A stretch of 49,037 nucleotides of DNA from Actinomycetes bacterium (GTDB taxonomy: Bacteria > Actinomycetota > CALGFH01): NCBI GenBank assembly GCA_036000965.1, contig DASYUT010000313.1:1-49037 (forward strand), written 5' to 3'. The stretch's first letter is position 1; each line of letters opens with the position of its first letter. Shown piece after piece: positions 35,639 to 43,288 of this stretch. The translations under genes and the position numbers were made by a program. The notes under the pieces are model-generated. The model made no database searches. It saw only the letters and a program-made list of their open reading frames with translations, and had not been told where the DNA came from.

Positions 35639-37378
35639 CTACTCCCAGGCGCCGTACCAGGTCGAGCCGTACCAGCAGTTGCCGTACCAGCCATCGGCCT
35701 GGCGCCAGTTGCTCCCACCCCAGTCGTTGCCCGCCCAGCTGAGCCGGTACCAGCGGGAGGTCTGCCAGCCGGTCGAGTACCAGGTGCCGCTCGTCCACCC
35801 ACCGGTGGTGTAGCCGAACGGGTCCCAGAGCAGGAGCTGGGCGGTCAGCAGGCCGCCGAGCACGAGACCCAGCGTGCCGCCGATCAGGTCGTCGGTCTTG
35901 ACCCGCACGGTGCCGCGGGAGAGATCGAGCGGGCCGAGCCCGCTGGAGCGCGCGAGGCCCTGGTTGGCCGTACCCGGCGGGGCCGCGAAGGCGGCGGCCT
36001 GGGCGTTCACCAGCCCGGTGCCGACGACCATCGGGTCGGCCGAGACGGTGGCCTGGGTGGTGGCCTTGAGCGCGTGCTTGAGCCGGTCCGGGGTCATGTC
36101 CGGGTTGGCCTGCAACATCAGCGCGGCGACGCCGGACACCACCCCGGCCGACATCGAGGTGCCGCTGCCCTTGCGGTAGGCGCCGTCGACGTAGACGGGG
36201 AACTGGGTGTCGATCGCGCTCCCTGGTGCGCGCAGCGAGATGACGTGCCCGCCGGGGGCGGTGACATCGGGCTTGCCCAGCCCGTCGGCCGCGGTCGGCC
36301 CACGCGAGGAGAAGTCAGGCAGCAGGTCGTCGCCCAAGCCCGTCGTCCCGTTGTCGTCGATCGCGCCGACGGTGATCACGAAGGGGTCGTCGCCTGGCTT
36401 GGAGATGCTGCGCGGGTCGGGCCCGCGGTTGCTGGCCGACACGACCACGGCGATGCCGGCGTCCCAGGCCCGCTCGACCGCGTAGTTCAGGGGGTCGACC
36501 GTGTAGGACTGGGTGGAGTCGGTCCCCAGGGACAGGTTGAGGACCCCGATGCCGTAGCGGTCCTTGAACGACACCACCCACTGGATGGCGGCGAGCACGT
36601 TGCTGACGTCGGCGGCGCCGTCCCGGCCGGCGATCTTGAGCGACAGCACGCGAGCCCCTGGCGCGGCGCCCTTCCACTTGCCTGCGGACGAGGCGCCGTT
36701 CCCGGCGATGGTGCCGGCGATGAAGGTGCCGTGCCCGTAGGAGTCGGCGCAGCTGGACTCGCCGGACAGGTTCACGCAGGGTGACGCCTGGCCGGTGAGG
36801 TCGTCGGTGACCTGCACGATCCGGCCGTGCAGGTCGGGCACGTCGGCGACGCCCGTGTCCACGACCGCCACGGTAACGCCGCTGCCGGTGACGCCCGCCT
36901 GCCACACCGCGTCGGCCCGCACGACCTTGGGGTAGACCGAGCGCGGCGTGGACGGCGGCGTTGCTGCCAGCTTGGCCTGGACGCGCATGCGGCCGTCGCG
37001 CGAGACGGCCCGCACGCCTCGCGTGCGAGCCAGCTCCGGCACGGCGCTGGCGGGCAGGGTGGCCGCGAACCCGTGGACGACCGGGAGCGGCCGGGTGACG
37101 CGGCCGCCGAGCCGGGCCACCGCGCGCTCGGGGGCGAAGTCGCCGCCGGCCTGCTTCTGCACGATCACCCGGACGGCGCCGCGCGCCGCCGCGAGCAGCG
37201 GGTCCACCACCGCCGTGGTGGCCGCAGCGCCGACCCCGGCCGCAGCGCCGACCCCGGCCGCAGCGCCGCCAGGGCTGCCGCCCCCCGGGCTGGGCACGGC
37301 GGCCAGGACGAGCAGCCCGGCGAGAACGAACGCGATCACGGCGGCGAGCCGCGACGATGATGGGCGATGGACATCCAC
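35639..37378 (-). CDS. Secreted S8 (subtilisin) serine peptidase with Trp-periodic tail
   Basis: The 579-residue protein has a signal peptide (AAVIAFVLAGLLVLAAVPS), an inhibitor_I9-like propeptide region (about 60-145) and a subtilisin domain with Asp174 (VVDTG), His216 (YGHGT), Asn317 (SASNRG) and Ser408 (GTSMSAG). After about residue 460 a hydrophobic stretch (LIGGTLGLVLGGLLTAQLLL) may anchor it in the membrane. The last 52 residues carry 11 tryptophans, nearly all spaced by five. The GTG at 37378 follows AGGAGGT. It is followed, three bases after its stop, by the c-di-GMP gene. An 18-bp tandem repeat in the N-terminal region encodes AAAGVG-type repeats. Confidence 0.9.
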   Translation of the reverse strand: MDVHRPSSSRLAAVIAFVLAGLLVLAAVPSPGGGSPGGAAAGVGAAAGVGAAATTAVVDPLLAAARGAVRVIVQKQAGGDFAPERAVARLGGRVTRPLPVVHGFAATLPASAVPELARTRGVRAVSRDGRMRVQAKLAATPPSTPRSVYPKVVRADAVWQAGVTGSGVTVAVVDTGVADVPDLHGRIVQVTDDLTGQASPCVNLSGESSCADSYGHGTFIAGTIAGNGASSAGKWKGAAPGARVLSLKIAGRDGAADVSNVLAAIQWVVSFKDRYGIGVLNLSLGTDSTQSYTVDPLNYAVERAWDAGIAVVVSASNRGPDPRSISKPGDDPFVITVGAIDDNGTTGLGDDLLPDFSSRGPTAADGLGKPDVTAPGGHVISLRAPGSAIDTQFPVYVDGAYRKGSGTSMSAGVVSGVAALMLQANPDMTPDRLKHALKATTQATVSADPMVVGTGLVNAQAAAFAAPPGTANQGLARSSGLGPLDLSRGTVRVKTDDLIGGTLGLVLGGLLTAQLLLWDPFGYTTGGWTSGTWYSTGWQTSRWYRLSWAGNDWGGSNWRQADGWYGNCWYGSTWYGAWE

Positions 37379-37866
37379 GCCCTACCTCCTGTACTCGATC
37401 CCCATACGAACACCGACACGACGGCCCCGTCCCACGGGACCGTTCGGATGTGGCCGATGGCCACGGCCGCCGCACGGCGCCGTGGCCGGCACGCGGCGTG
37501 CGCCTGCGTGCGGCACGGTCGGCAGCCCCCCGCACCACCGGATCACCGGTGGGCGGCTCGAACCGTCAACGGGTCATCAGCACCCAACCCCCCTGCGAGA
37601 CAATCGCGATCGGGCGCCGGCCGGCACCCGCGCACAAGCGGGCGAAGGCGGGGAAATCGGCAACCCGGGACGCCGAGGTCGGGAGCATATACCCTAGAAC
37701 GTCAAAAGTTCGTTATTGCCCTGCTGATCCCAAGGCGAATACCCCGAACCTACAGTGAACTACTGACAGTGAGCTACCGAAGGAAGTCAGCGCGTCACCG
37801 CAGACGAGGGCAGACTCGCAGAACCGTCCTCGACCCCGGGTCCTGGCCAGCAGCGGGCGACCCGGC
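37379..37866. other. Long intergenic region upstream of the S8 peptidase
   Basis: No supported gene lies in these 488 bases. The only AT-richer stretch of the neighbourhood (37685-37717) contains the inverted pair GAAC/GTTC and a TATAC element and may hold the peptidase promoter on the minus strand. ACAGTGAACTAC at 37752-37763 is repeated as ACAGTGAGCTAC at 37766-37777, with CAGT/ACTG inverted arms, and looks like a regulator-binding site. Confidence 0.45.
37752..37777. promoter_or_regulatory. Candidate regulator site: 12-bp direct repeat with 14-bp period
   Basis: Two copies of ACAGTGA(A/G)CTAC lie 14 bases apart, and each also contains an imperfect CAGT-N5-ACTG inverted repeat. The site lies between the orphan LuxR gene and the peptidase gene, upstream of the latter. 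Confidence 0.4.
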
Positions 37867-38553
37867 TCAGCGCTGGAAGGCGCGGCTTCCGTTCAGGTCG
37901 GGGGTGAGCGTGCGCGGCGCGAGGTCGCGCTGCATCGCGAAGGTCGCCGCTTCGAGCTTCGAGTGCATCTCGAGCTTCTGCAGGATGTTCTGCACGTGGG
38001 TGCGGACCGTGTGGGGGCTGATGAACAGCTCGCGGCCGATGCGCGCGTTGTTCCAGCCGCGGCCGAGCAGGGCGAGCACCTCGCGCTCCCGAGGCGACAG
38101 CCGGTTCAGCGGCGAGTCGGTGGCCCGCTCGCCGAGGTCGAGCAGGCGCCGGAACAGCTCCGGCAGCATAGCCCTGGGGACCACGCCCTCGCCGTCGAGC
38201 GCGGCCTGGACCGCGCGCAGCACCGTCCGGGTGCCGCTCTTCTTGCCCACCACACCGACCGCGCCCGACCGGATGGCGGCCAGCAGCAGCTCGAGGTCGA
38301 TCTCCTGGGTCAGCAGCATGACCCTGGTCTCGGGCAGCTGGTCGAGGACGGTCTCGACCAGCGTCGGTCGCGAGACCAGCGCGAGGTCGGCGTCGACCAC
38401 GACCAGGTCGGGCCGCAGCCGCCCGACCGCGCCCACGACCTGTGCGGCCGTCGAGCCAGAGCCCACGACGTCGTTGCGCCCGTCGCGCTCGATCAGCGCC
38501 TCAAGCGCCTCGTTGAACAGCGGCTGGCAGTCCGCCAGGAAAACCCGAGCCAT
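37867..38553 (-). CDS. LuxR/NarL-family response regulator, atypical receiver
   Basis: The 228-residue protein has a receiver-like domain with Asp54 in VVVDADL as the likely phosphoacceptor and Lys in GVVGKKSG, but the acidic pocket is reduced to ADCQP (one Asp, with Cys in the second position). The C-terminal LuxR helix-turn-helix runs from LSPREREVLALLGRG to TVRTHVQNILQKLEMHSKLEA. The HTH is very close to that of the response regulator at 39656-40339. The ATG at 38553 follows GGAGGG. It is divergent from the histidine kinase gene over 425 bp. It may be phosphorylated by that kinase or act without phosphorylation. Confidence 0.88.
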   Translation of the reverse strand: MARVFLADCQPLFNEALEALIERDGRNDVVGSGSTAAQVVGAVGRLRPDLVVVDADLALVSRPTLVETVLDQLPETRVMLLTQEIDLELLLAAIRSGAVGVVGKKSGTRTVLRAVQAALDGEGVVPRAMLPELFRRLLDLGERATDSPLNRLSPREREVLALLGRGWNNARIGRELFISPHTVRTHVQNILQKLEMHSKLEAATFAMQRDLAPRTLTPDLNGSRAFQR

Positions 38554-38978
38554 CGTCCCTCCATACCGCCTGCCCACCGCGACGCCGCCCGTGACGGCCG
38601 CGCGGGCCTGCGGCGCTAAGCGTGGCGCATCCCCTGACCACACCCGTACGACAGCCGCAGTACGTAGGGGTACGGCAGCTAGGCGAAAACCGCGAAGGGG
38701 GATCATCAGGGCCAGGCGCGGGGAAGCGCCCAACCCTCTTTTCAGGCTGAAGGAAGCCCCGTCCGCAGTCTCCCCCGAGAGCGTCCCTGCGATGGACCAG
38801 GGAGGGCAAGTAGTCAGTTCTCCGGATGAGTGGCTTGCTGCAACTGCCGTACCCTAATGCCGACATCGCGATCCGACGGCCGAAAGCGGCTACAAGGGTC
38901 GCCGTCACCGCCGCACGACCATGGGTACCGGTCCCCGCGTACTCGCTGCACGCGGAGCCCATCGGAAGGTGTGCCGTG
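38554..38978. other. Divergent region between LuxR regulator and kinase genes
   Basis: These 425 bases should contain both divergent promoters. GTACG occurs three times in 30 bases (near 38646, 38660 and 38670), the first as the palindrome CGTACG, and could be a binding site for the adjacent LuxR proteins. The kinase frame is open from 38826, but I see no ribosome site for that start. Confidence 0.45.
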
Positions 38979-39659
38979 ATGCACTGGAATGATGACGACC
39001 ACGCGGTAGAGCCGCTGGCACTGCTCGCCCACGAGGTCATGCGCCGCCTGGCCGCTGTCCGCGTTCTCACCGAGGCCATCCAGCTGACCGCGGGCAGGGG
39101 CGACGATCCGCGCCCGCTCGCCGAGCGGCTCGCCGGTGAGGTCGGCGACCTCGAGCAGCTCGGCCGGCACGTGCTCGACGCCCATCGCCAGGAGCGGCGC
39201 GACGACGCCGACGTCCTGGCCATCGCCGCCCAGGCCGCCGAGACGGTCCGCGCCGGCGCGCCGGCCGTCGTGCGGGTCGAGGGCGCCGGGCCGCTGTGGG
39301 CCAGGACCAACGCGGTCCTGCTCCGCCAGGCCCTCGAGAACCTGATCGAGAACGCCCACCGCCACGGCGGCGGCACTCCGGTCGAGGTGGTCGTCCGGCG
39401 CTCGTCCGGCGGCGTCGAGGTCCTGGTGATGGACCGGGGTCCGGGGATGGGCAAGGCCGGGCTCCGGCGCGACGGCAACGGGCTTGGCCTCGCCTTGGTG
39501 CGCCGCTTCGTCGAGGAGACGGGCAGCGGCATGCTGACGGCCAGCCGGGCCGGGGGCGGCACCGTCGTCCGCCTCGAGCTGCCGGCCGCGGGCCGGCAGG
39601 CGGTGGGGTCGCGCGCGAACGCGCTGGCGACCGCGGAGAGCGAGCGGGAGGCGGGATGA
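38979..39659 (+). CDS. Soluble histidine kinase core
   Basis: The 226-residue protein is a histidine kinase without an obvious sensor domain. The likely phosphorylated His is in LLAHEVMRRLAAVRVL near residue 20; the ATPase domain shows the N box (LENLIENAHRHGG), G1 (MDRGPGMG) and G2 (GNGLGLALVRRFVE) with a final GTVVRLELPA strand. It should pass phosphate to the response regulator whose ATG overlaps its stop (ATGA, four bases). I chose the ATG at 38979; a GTG directly before it shares the same ribosome site (GGAAGGT). Input may come from a partner protein, or from the 51 extra codons upstream if the frame is used from 38826. Confidence 0.85.
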   Translation: MHWNDDDHAVEPLALLAHEVMRRLAAVRVLTEAIQLTAGRGDDPRPLAERLAGEVGDLEQLGRHVLDAHRQERRDDADVLAIAAQAAETVRAGAPAVVRVEGAGPLWARTNAVLLRQALENLIENAHRHGGGTPVEVVVRRSSGGVEVLVMDRGPGMGKAGLRRDGNGLGLALVRRFVEETGSGMLTASRAGGGTVVRLELPAAGRQAVGSRANALATAESEREAG

Positions 39660-40339
39660 TGGGGGGCATGATCACGCTGGTCCTGGCCGACGACCACCAG
39701 GTCTTCGCCGAGGGTCTCAGCATGGTGCTCGACGCCCAGGACGACCTGCGTGTCCTCGGGGTGGCGGCGGACGGCGCCGAGGCGCTGGCCCTGATCGACC
39801 TGCACGCGCCGGGCGTGCTGCTGCTGGACGCGCACATGCCGCGGACCGACGTCGCCGGCGTCCTCCGCGAAGTCAAGGAACGCGCCCCGGGCACCAAGGT
39901 CCTGGTGCTGTCGGCAGACACCTCCGACGACACGGTGGCGGGGGTGATCGAGGCCGGGGCCGACGGCTTCCTCGCCAAGGACACCTCGAGCCCGCAGGTC
40001 GCGGCCGTGATCCGCAAGCTCGCGGACGGCCACGAGGGCCCGGTCACCTCGGCCACCCCACCCCGGCCTGCCCGCGACCCGGCTGTCGAGCTGCTGGTGC
40101 GGACGCTGAGCACCCGGGAGCGCGAGATCCTCGGCTACCTGGCCGCCGGGTACTCCAGCCGCAGGATCGCCGAGCACTGCTTCCTGTCGCTCAACACGGT
40201 CCGCACCCACGTCCAGAACGTGCTCGTCAAGCTCGGGGTCCACTCAAAGCTCGAGGCGGTCGCGTTCGCCCTCGAGCACCAGGTGGTGCCGGTCGCCGAC
40301 GCGCCCACGCCGAGCTGGTCGGCCAGCCGGCGGGCCTGA
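39656..40339 (+). CDS. LuxR/NarL-family response regulator paired with the kinase
   Basis: The 227-residue protein has a full receiver (LADDHQ with Asp12 and Asp13, Asp58 in LLLDAHMP, Lys in GFLAKDTS) and a LuxR helix-turn-helix (LSTREREILGYLAAG to LNTVRTHVQNVLVKLGVHSK). The ATG at 39656 overlaps the kinase stop by four bases with GGGAGG upstream; a second ATG at 39668 is possible. It forms a two-component system with the kinase. Its closest visible relative is the orphan regulator at 37867-38553, suggesting local duplication. Confidence 0.9.
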   Translation: MMGGMITLVLADDHQVFAEGLSMVLDAQDDLRVLGVAADGAEALALIDLHAPGVLLLDAHMPRTDVAGVLREVKERAPGTKVLVLSADTSDDTVAGVIEAGADGFLAKDTSSPQVAAVIRKLADGHEGPVTSATPPRPARDPAVELLVRTLSTREREILGYLAAGYSSRRIAEHCFLSLNTVRTHVQNVLVKLGVHSKLEAVAFALEHQVVPVADAPTPSWSASRRA

Positions 40340-40758
40340 GCGGTGCTGGTCTGGGTCCTGTCCGAGGCATGTCGCCGGCGGCCGGGCCAGCTGTAGTCCG
40401 CCGCTCCCACAGCCCCGGCCGGATCTCCGCTCACCTCAGGGTGGCTGCAAGGGTTCGCAAGGGCCCACCCGATCACCAACACGGTCAACGCGCTGCGCGC
40501 GCTCTGCCTGGGCGGCCCGACCACCAGGCCGGTGCTGTACTCGCTGGCCTGGATCTTCGGGATCCTGCTGGGGTTCGTGCCCCTGGCCGTCAACCGCTAC
40601 CGGCGCGCCGCCGGGTAGCATCCGCCAGCGTGACGGGCGGCGCGGAGACCGCCTCCGGTGCCGTTGCGCATGCGGCCGCCAGGTGGTTTGCCTCCGCCGG
40701 TGCCGGTGTACGCCTACGTACCGAACCTGCGCGGAGCCAGAAAGGAGACCGCCCGACG
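40340..40758. other. Region between response regulator and hemerythrin genes
   Basis: Apart from the ABC-2 permease remnant at 40421-40618, these 419 bases hold no recognised gene. The hemerythrin promoter should lie in 40620-40740. Confidence 0.5.
40421..40618 (+). pseudogene. C-terminal remnant of an ABC-2 type permease
   Basis: In the frame ending with TAG at 40616-40618 the translation reads GSPLTSGWLQGFARAHPITN, then VNALRALCLGG, then SLAWIFGILLGFVPLAVNRY and RRAAG. This is the characteristic end of DrrB-like ABC-2 export permeases: the amphipathic WLQ-FA-NP segment, the ALR-GG turn and the last membrane helix with a basic tail. An in-frame stop at 40394-40396 and the absence of the rest of the permease or its ATPase show it is a fossil about 65 residues long. 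Confidence 0.75.
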
Positions 40759-41223
40759 ATGGACGCTGTTGAGCTCCTCAAGCAGGACCACCGGGCCGTG
40801 GAAGCGTTGTTCCGCGAGTTCGAGGAGGCCGGGGACCAGGCATACCAGACCAAGCGGAAGCTGGTCGAGCAGATCAGTCACGAGCTCGAGGTCCACACCG
40901 CGATCGAGGAGGAGATCTTCTACCCGGCGGTCCAGGCCAAGGCCCCGAAGGAGGACCGGGAGATCGTCGAGGAGGCCTACGAGGAGCACCACGTGGTCAA
41001 GGTGCTGCTCGGGGAGCTGGCCGGCATGGAGCCCGACGCCGACGGGTTCGACGCCGACGGGTTCGACGCCAAGGTGACGGTCCTCATGGAGAACGTCCGG
41101 CATCATGTCGAGGAGGAGGAGACCGAGCTGCTCCCCGAGTCCGAGAAGCTCCTTGGCAAGGAGCGCATGGACGAGCTCGGCGAGAAGATGGCCAGGCGCA
41201 AGGAGCAGCTCGAGTCCGCCTGA
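40759..41223 (+). CDS. Hemerythrin HHE domain protein
   Basis: The 154-residue four-helix protein has the metal ligands of hemerythrin-like domains: His11 (KQDHRAVE), His41 and His46 with Glu50/51 (HELEVHTAIEEEIFYP), the pair in YEEHHVVK and those in RHHVEEEE. It probably binds a di-iron centre and senses or buffers oxygen, nitric oxide or peroxide in the cytoplasm. DADGF is duplicated between the third and fourth helices. The ATG at 40759 follows AGAAAGGAGA. A YtxH-like gene follows after 58 bp on the same strand, likely in one transcript, and the pairing suggests a stress role. Confidence 0.88.
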   Translation: MDAVELLKQDHRAVEALFREFEEAGDQAYQTKRKLVEQISHELEVHTAIEEEIFYPAVQAKAPKEDREIVEEAYEEHHVVKVLLGELAGMEPDADGFDADGFDAKVTVLMENVRHHVEEEETELLPESEKLLGKERMDELGEKMARRKEQLESA

Positions 41224-41281
41224 CCGCCCGACGCGCCGGTCACCACCACCGCCGGCACGACCACGAGAAGGAGCGCAGACG

Positions 41282-41764
41282 ATGAAAGGCAAGTCCGCAA
41301 TTGCCCTGGGCCTGACCATCGGCTATGTACTCGGCACCAAGGCGGGCCGGGAGCGGTACGAGCAGCTGAGCGAGTCCGCCAAGCGGCTGGCCGAGAACCC
41401 GAGCATGCAGCGGCTCCAGGAGGAGGTCAGCTCGCTGTTCTCCGCGTCCAAGAGCCGGGCCTCGACGACCATCGAGGGCAAGGTCACGCAGGTCGCCGAC
41501 AAGGCGGCCGACAGCGTGGGCGCGGCGCGCGAGCGCGCGACCGGCACGGGCACGACCGGGACCACCAGCTCCGGCTCCGGGACCACCAGCTCCGGCTCCG
41601 GGACCACCGGCTCCGGCTCCGGGACCACCGGCTCCGGCTCCGGGACCACCGACTCCGGCTCCGGGACCACCGACTCCGGGACCGGGACCACCCGCAAGAG
41701 CCGCTCCTCGTCGAGCAGCAGCACGGCGCCGACCTCGAGCGGCACCGGCGGCACCGACCTGTAG
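41282..41764 (+). CDS. YtxH-like protein with Gly/Ser/Thr repeat tail
   Basis: The 160-residue product begins with a short hydrophobic segment, IALGLTIGYVLGTKAGRERY, that matches the start of YtxH-like general stress proteins, followed by a predicted helix with heptad character to about residue 85. The rest is six copies of a seven-residue unit (GTTSSGS, GTTGSGS, GTTDSGS) and a Ser-rich end. It is probably membrane-attached. The ATG at 41282 follows AAGGAGCG. The stop codon is the first base triplet of a 20-bp tandem duplication. Confidence 0.78.
   Translation: MKGKSAIALGLTIGYVLGTKAGRERYEQLSESAKRLAENPSMQRLQEEVSSLFSASKSRASTTIEGKVTQVADKAADSVGAARERATGTGTTGTTSSGSGTTSSGSGTTGSGSGTTGSGSGTTDSGSGTTDSGTGTTRKSRSSSSSSTAPTSSGTGGTDL
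41561..41700 (+). repeat. 21-bp in-frame repeat in the YtxH-like gene
   Basis: About six units of GGGACCACCAGCTCCGGCTC plus one base encode seven-residue repeats. Neighbouring units come in identical pairs (SS, SS, GS, GS, DS, DS), which points to recent duplication of units. Confidence 0.9.
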
Positions 41765-41801
41765 CTCGCGGTACGGACGACTAGCTCGCGGTACGGACGA
41801 C
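41762..41801 (+). repeat. 20-bp tandem duplication starting at the stop codon
   Basis: TAGCTCGCGGTACGGACGAC occurs at 41762-41781 and again, exactly, at 41782-41801. The first three bases of copy 1 are the stop codon of the YtxH-like gene. Confidence 0.97.
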
Positions 41802-41804
41802 GCC

Positions 41805-41834
41805 AACGGCCGGCCCTGTTCCGGGCCGGCCGTT
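41805..41834 (+). terminator. 12-bp hairpin after the YtxH-like gene
   Basis: AACGGCCGGCCC at 41805-41816 pairs with GGGCCGGCCGTT at 41823-41834 across a 6-base loop. A short T-containing stretch follows (TTCTCGGTCTT). Confidence 0.85.
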
Positions 41835-41844
41835 CTCGGTCTTG

Positions 41845-41891
41845 GCGCTGTGCTCCGGGCTGGGGCTGGTCCCCAGCCCGGAGCACAGCGC
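41845..41891 (-). terminator. 21-bp perfect hairpin at the yihY 3' end
   Basis: Bases 41845-41865 (GCGCTGTGCTCCGGGCTGGG plus G) pair without mismatch with 41871-41891 across a 5-base loop. The last base falls on the yihY stop codon. It is the strongest stem in the window and should terminate transcription of the minus-strand gene. Confidence 0.85.
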
Positions 41892-43084
41892 TACCCCTTG
41901 ACGGTGGCCGGGGTCTCGGCCACGTGGTCGGCGGCGTGGGCGTCGCGCTCCCCCATCGGCTTGTCCGGGCCGTGGGTGGTGTCCTTCTTGGTCTGCAGCT
42001 CCATTTCGGCGTTCACCTCGGCGCCCACGAGCACCACGAACGCGGACAGGTAGAGCCAGAACAGCAGGATGACCACGGCGCCGAGCGAACCGTAGGTCTT
42101 GGAGTAGTTGCCGAAGTGGCTGGCGTAGAACGAGAAGCCCATCGACGCGAGTACCCACAGGACGGTGGCCACGACCGAGCCCGGGGTCACCCACCGCCAC
42201 TTGGGGTCGTCCCGGTCGGGCGCCAGCCGGTACAGCACCGCCAGGCCGACGATCATCAGCAGGGCCAGGAATGGCCAGCGCAGGATGCCGACGACCGTGC
42301 CCCCGACCGGGCCGAACACATGGTCGATGAGGACCGGGAGCACGACGATGACCCCCAGCGCGATCGCCATGGTCAGGATCGCCCCGAGCGTGAGCAGCAG
42401 CGCGAGCCCGCGGAGCTTGAGGAACTTGCGCGACTCGGGCTCGCCGTAGGCGATGTTGATCCCCGTGATGAGCGCCTTCATGCCGCTCGACGCGCTCCAC
42501 AGGGCGGTCAGGATCCCGAACGCCGCGCCGAGGCTCAGCCCGGCGCCCGCGGTGCTGGTGAGGGCGGTGAGCTGGTCGGTGATCAGGGTCCGGGACCCCT
42601 CCGGGATGATCGAGGCAAGGTTGTTGACCTGGGCCCGGACATCGCCGGGGTCGGCGACCAGGCCGTAGACCGAGACCAGGGCGATGATGGCGGGGAACAG
42701 GGACAGCAGCGCGTAGTAGGCCACACCCGCCGAGATCAGCGGCACCTTGTCGTCGCGGATCTCGTTCTTGACCCGGATCAAGATGTCCCGCCAGCCCTGC
42801 TTGGGGATGTCCTGGGGGCTTTCGGCACCCCGGCCCCGGCCGTCGGTGGCCGGCGGCTTCGGGCTGTGGCCAGCCCAGGGGTCGTTGGCGTCGACGCTGG
42901 GTGACTGTTTCGTGTCGGCGCGGCCCGGCACGCCGTTCGGCCCCGAACGGCCGTTGGATCCATGGTTCTGCCTGCTCGCCGTCTTCCGGCCGACGAGCAC
43001 GGCAGCCCCCAGCACCCCGAGCCGGGCCAGGCGCCTGCCCCCTCCTCGCCGTCGCAGCTTGGTCGTCCGCATCACGTTGCTCAT
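41891..43084 (-). CDS. YihY/BrkB family membrane protein
   Basis: The 397-residue protein has a basic, disordered N-terminus of about 95 residues, then the YihY core with six membrane spans: GWRDILIRVKNEIRDDKVPL, ISAGVAYYALLSLFPAIIAL, WSASSGMKALITGINIAYG, and a final span FWLYLSAFVVLVGAEVNAEM. The molecular role of the family is unsettled; it was once misnamed RNase BN. I chose the ATG at 43084 because GGGGAGGAAC lies at good spacing; the frame extends upstream through a 23-bp tandem repeat that I take as untranslated. It is divergent from the Tat lipoprotein gene. Confidence 0.88.
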   Translation of the reverse strand: MSNVMRTTKLRRRGGGRRLARLGVLGAAVLVGRKTASRQNHGSNGRSGPNGVPGRADTKQSPSVDANDPWAGHSPKPPATDGRGRGAESPQDIPKQGWRDILIRVKNEIRDDKVPLISAGVAYYALLSLFPAIIALVSVYGLVADPGDVRAQVNNLASIIPEGSRTLITDQLTALTSTAGAGLSLGAAFGILTALWSASSGMKALITGINIAYGEPESRKFLKLRGLALLLTLGAILTMAIALGVIVVLPVLIDHVFGPVGGTVVGILRWPFLALLMIVGLAVLYRLAPDRDDPKWRWVTPGSVVATVLWVLASMGFSFYASHFGNYSKTYGSLGAVVILLFWLYLSAFVVLVGAEVNAEMELQTKKDTTHGPDKPMGERDAHAADHVAETPATVKG

Positions 43085-43114
43085 CAGGATGTTCCTCCCC
43101 GATCCGCCGTGGAT

Positions 43115-43205
43115 GTTCCCCCCGGTCTCCCGGTGGTGTTCCCCCCGGTCTCCCGGTGGTGTTCCCCCCGGTCCCCCGGTGGTGTTCCCCCCGGTCCCCC
43201 GTCCA
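43115..43205. repeat. 23-bp tandem repeat, about four copies
   Basis: Units start with GTTCCCCCCGGT at 43115, 43138, 43161 and 43184, with one- or two-base differences. The array lies 30 bases upstream of the yihY start, in its 5' untranslated region, between the two divergent genes. Confidence 0.93.
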
Positions 43206-43288
43206 GCGATGGTGGTCCACACTGGGTTGTGTTCTCCCTCGAACGGGCAGTTGAATCGACCCGTCAGTCCTTAACTGGAGCAGCGAGC

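Noticed and set aside
43115-43205. Possible CRISPR array
   Set aside because: The units are contiguous, with no spacers, so this is a simple tandem repeat.
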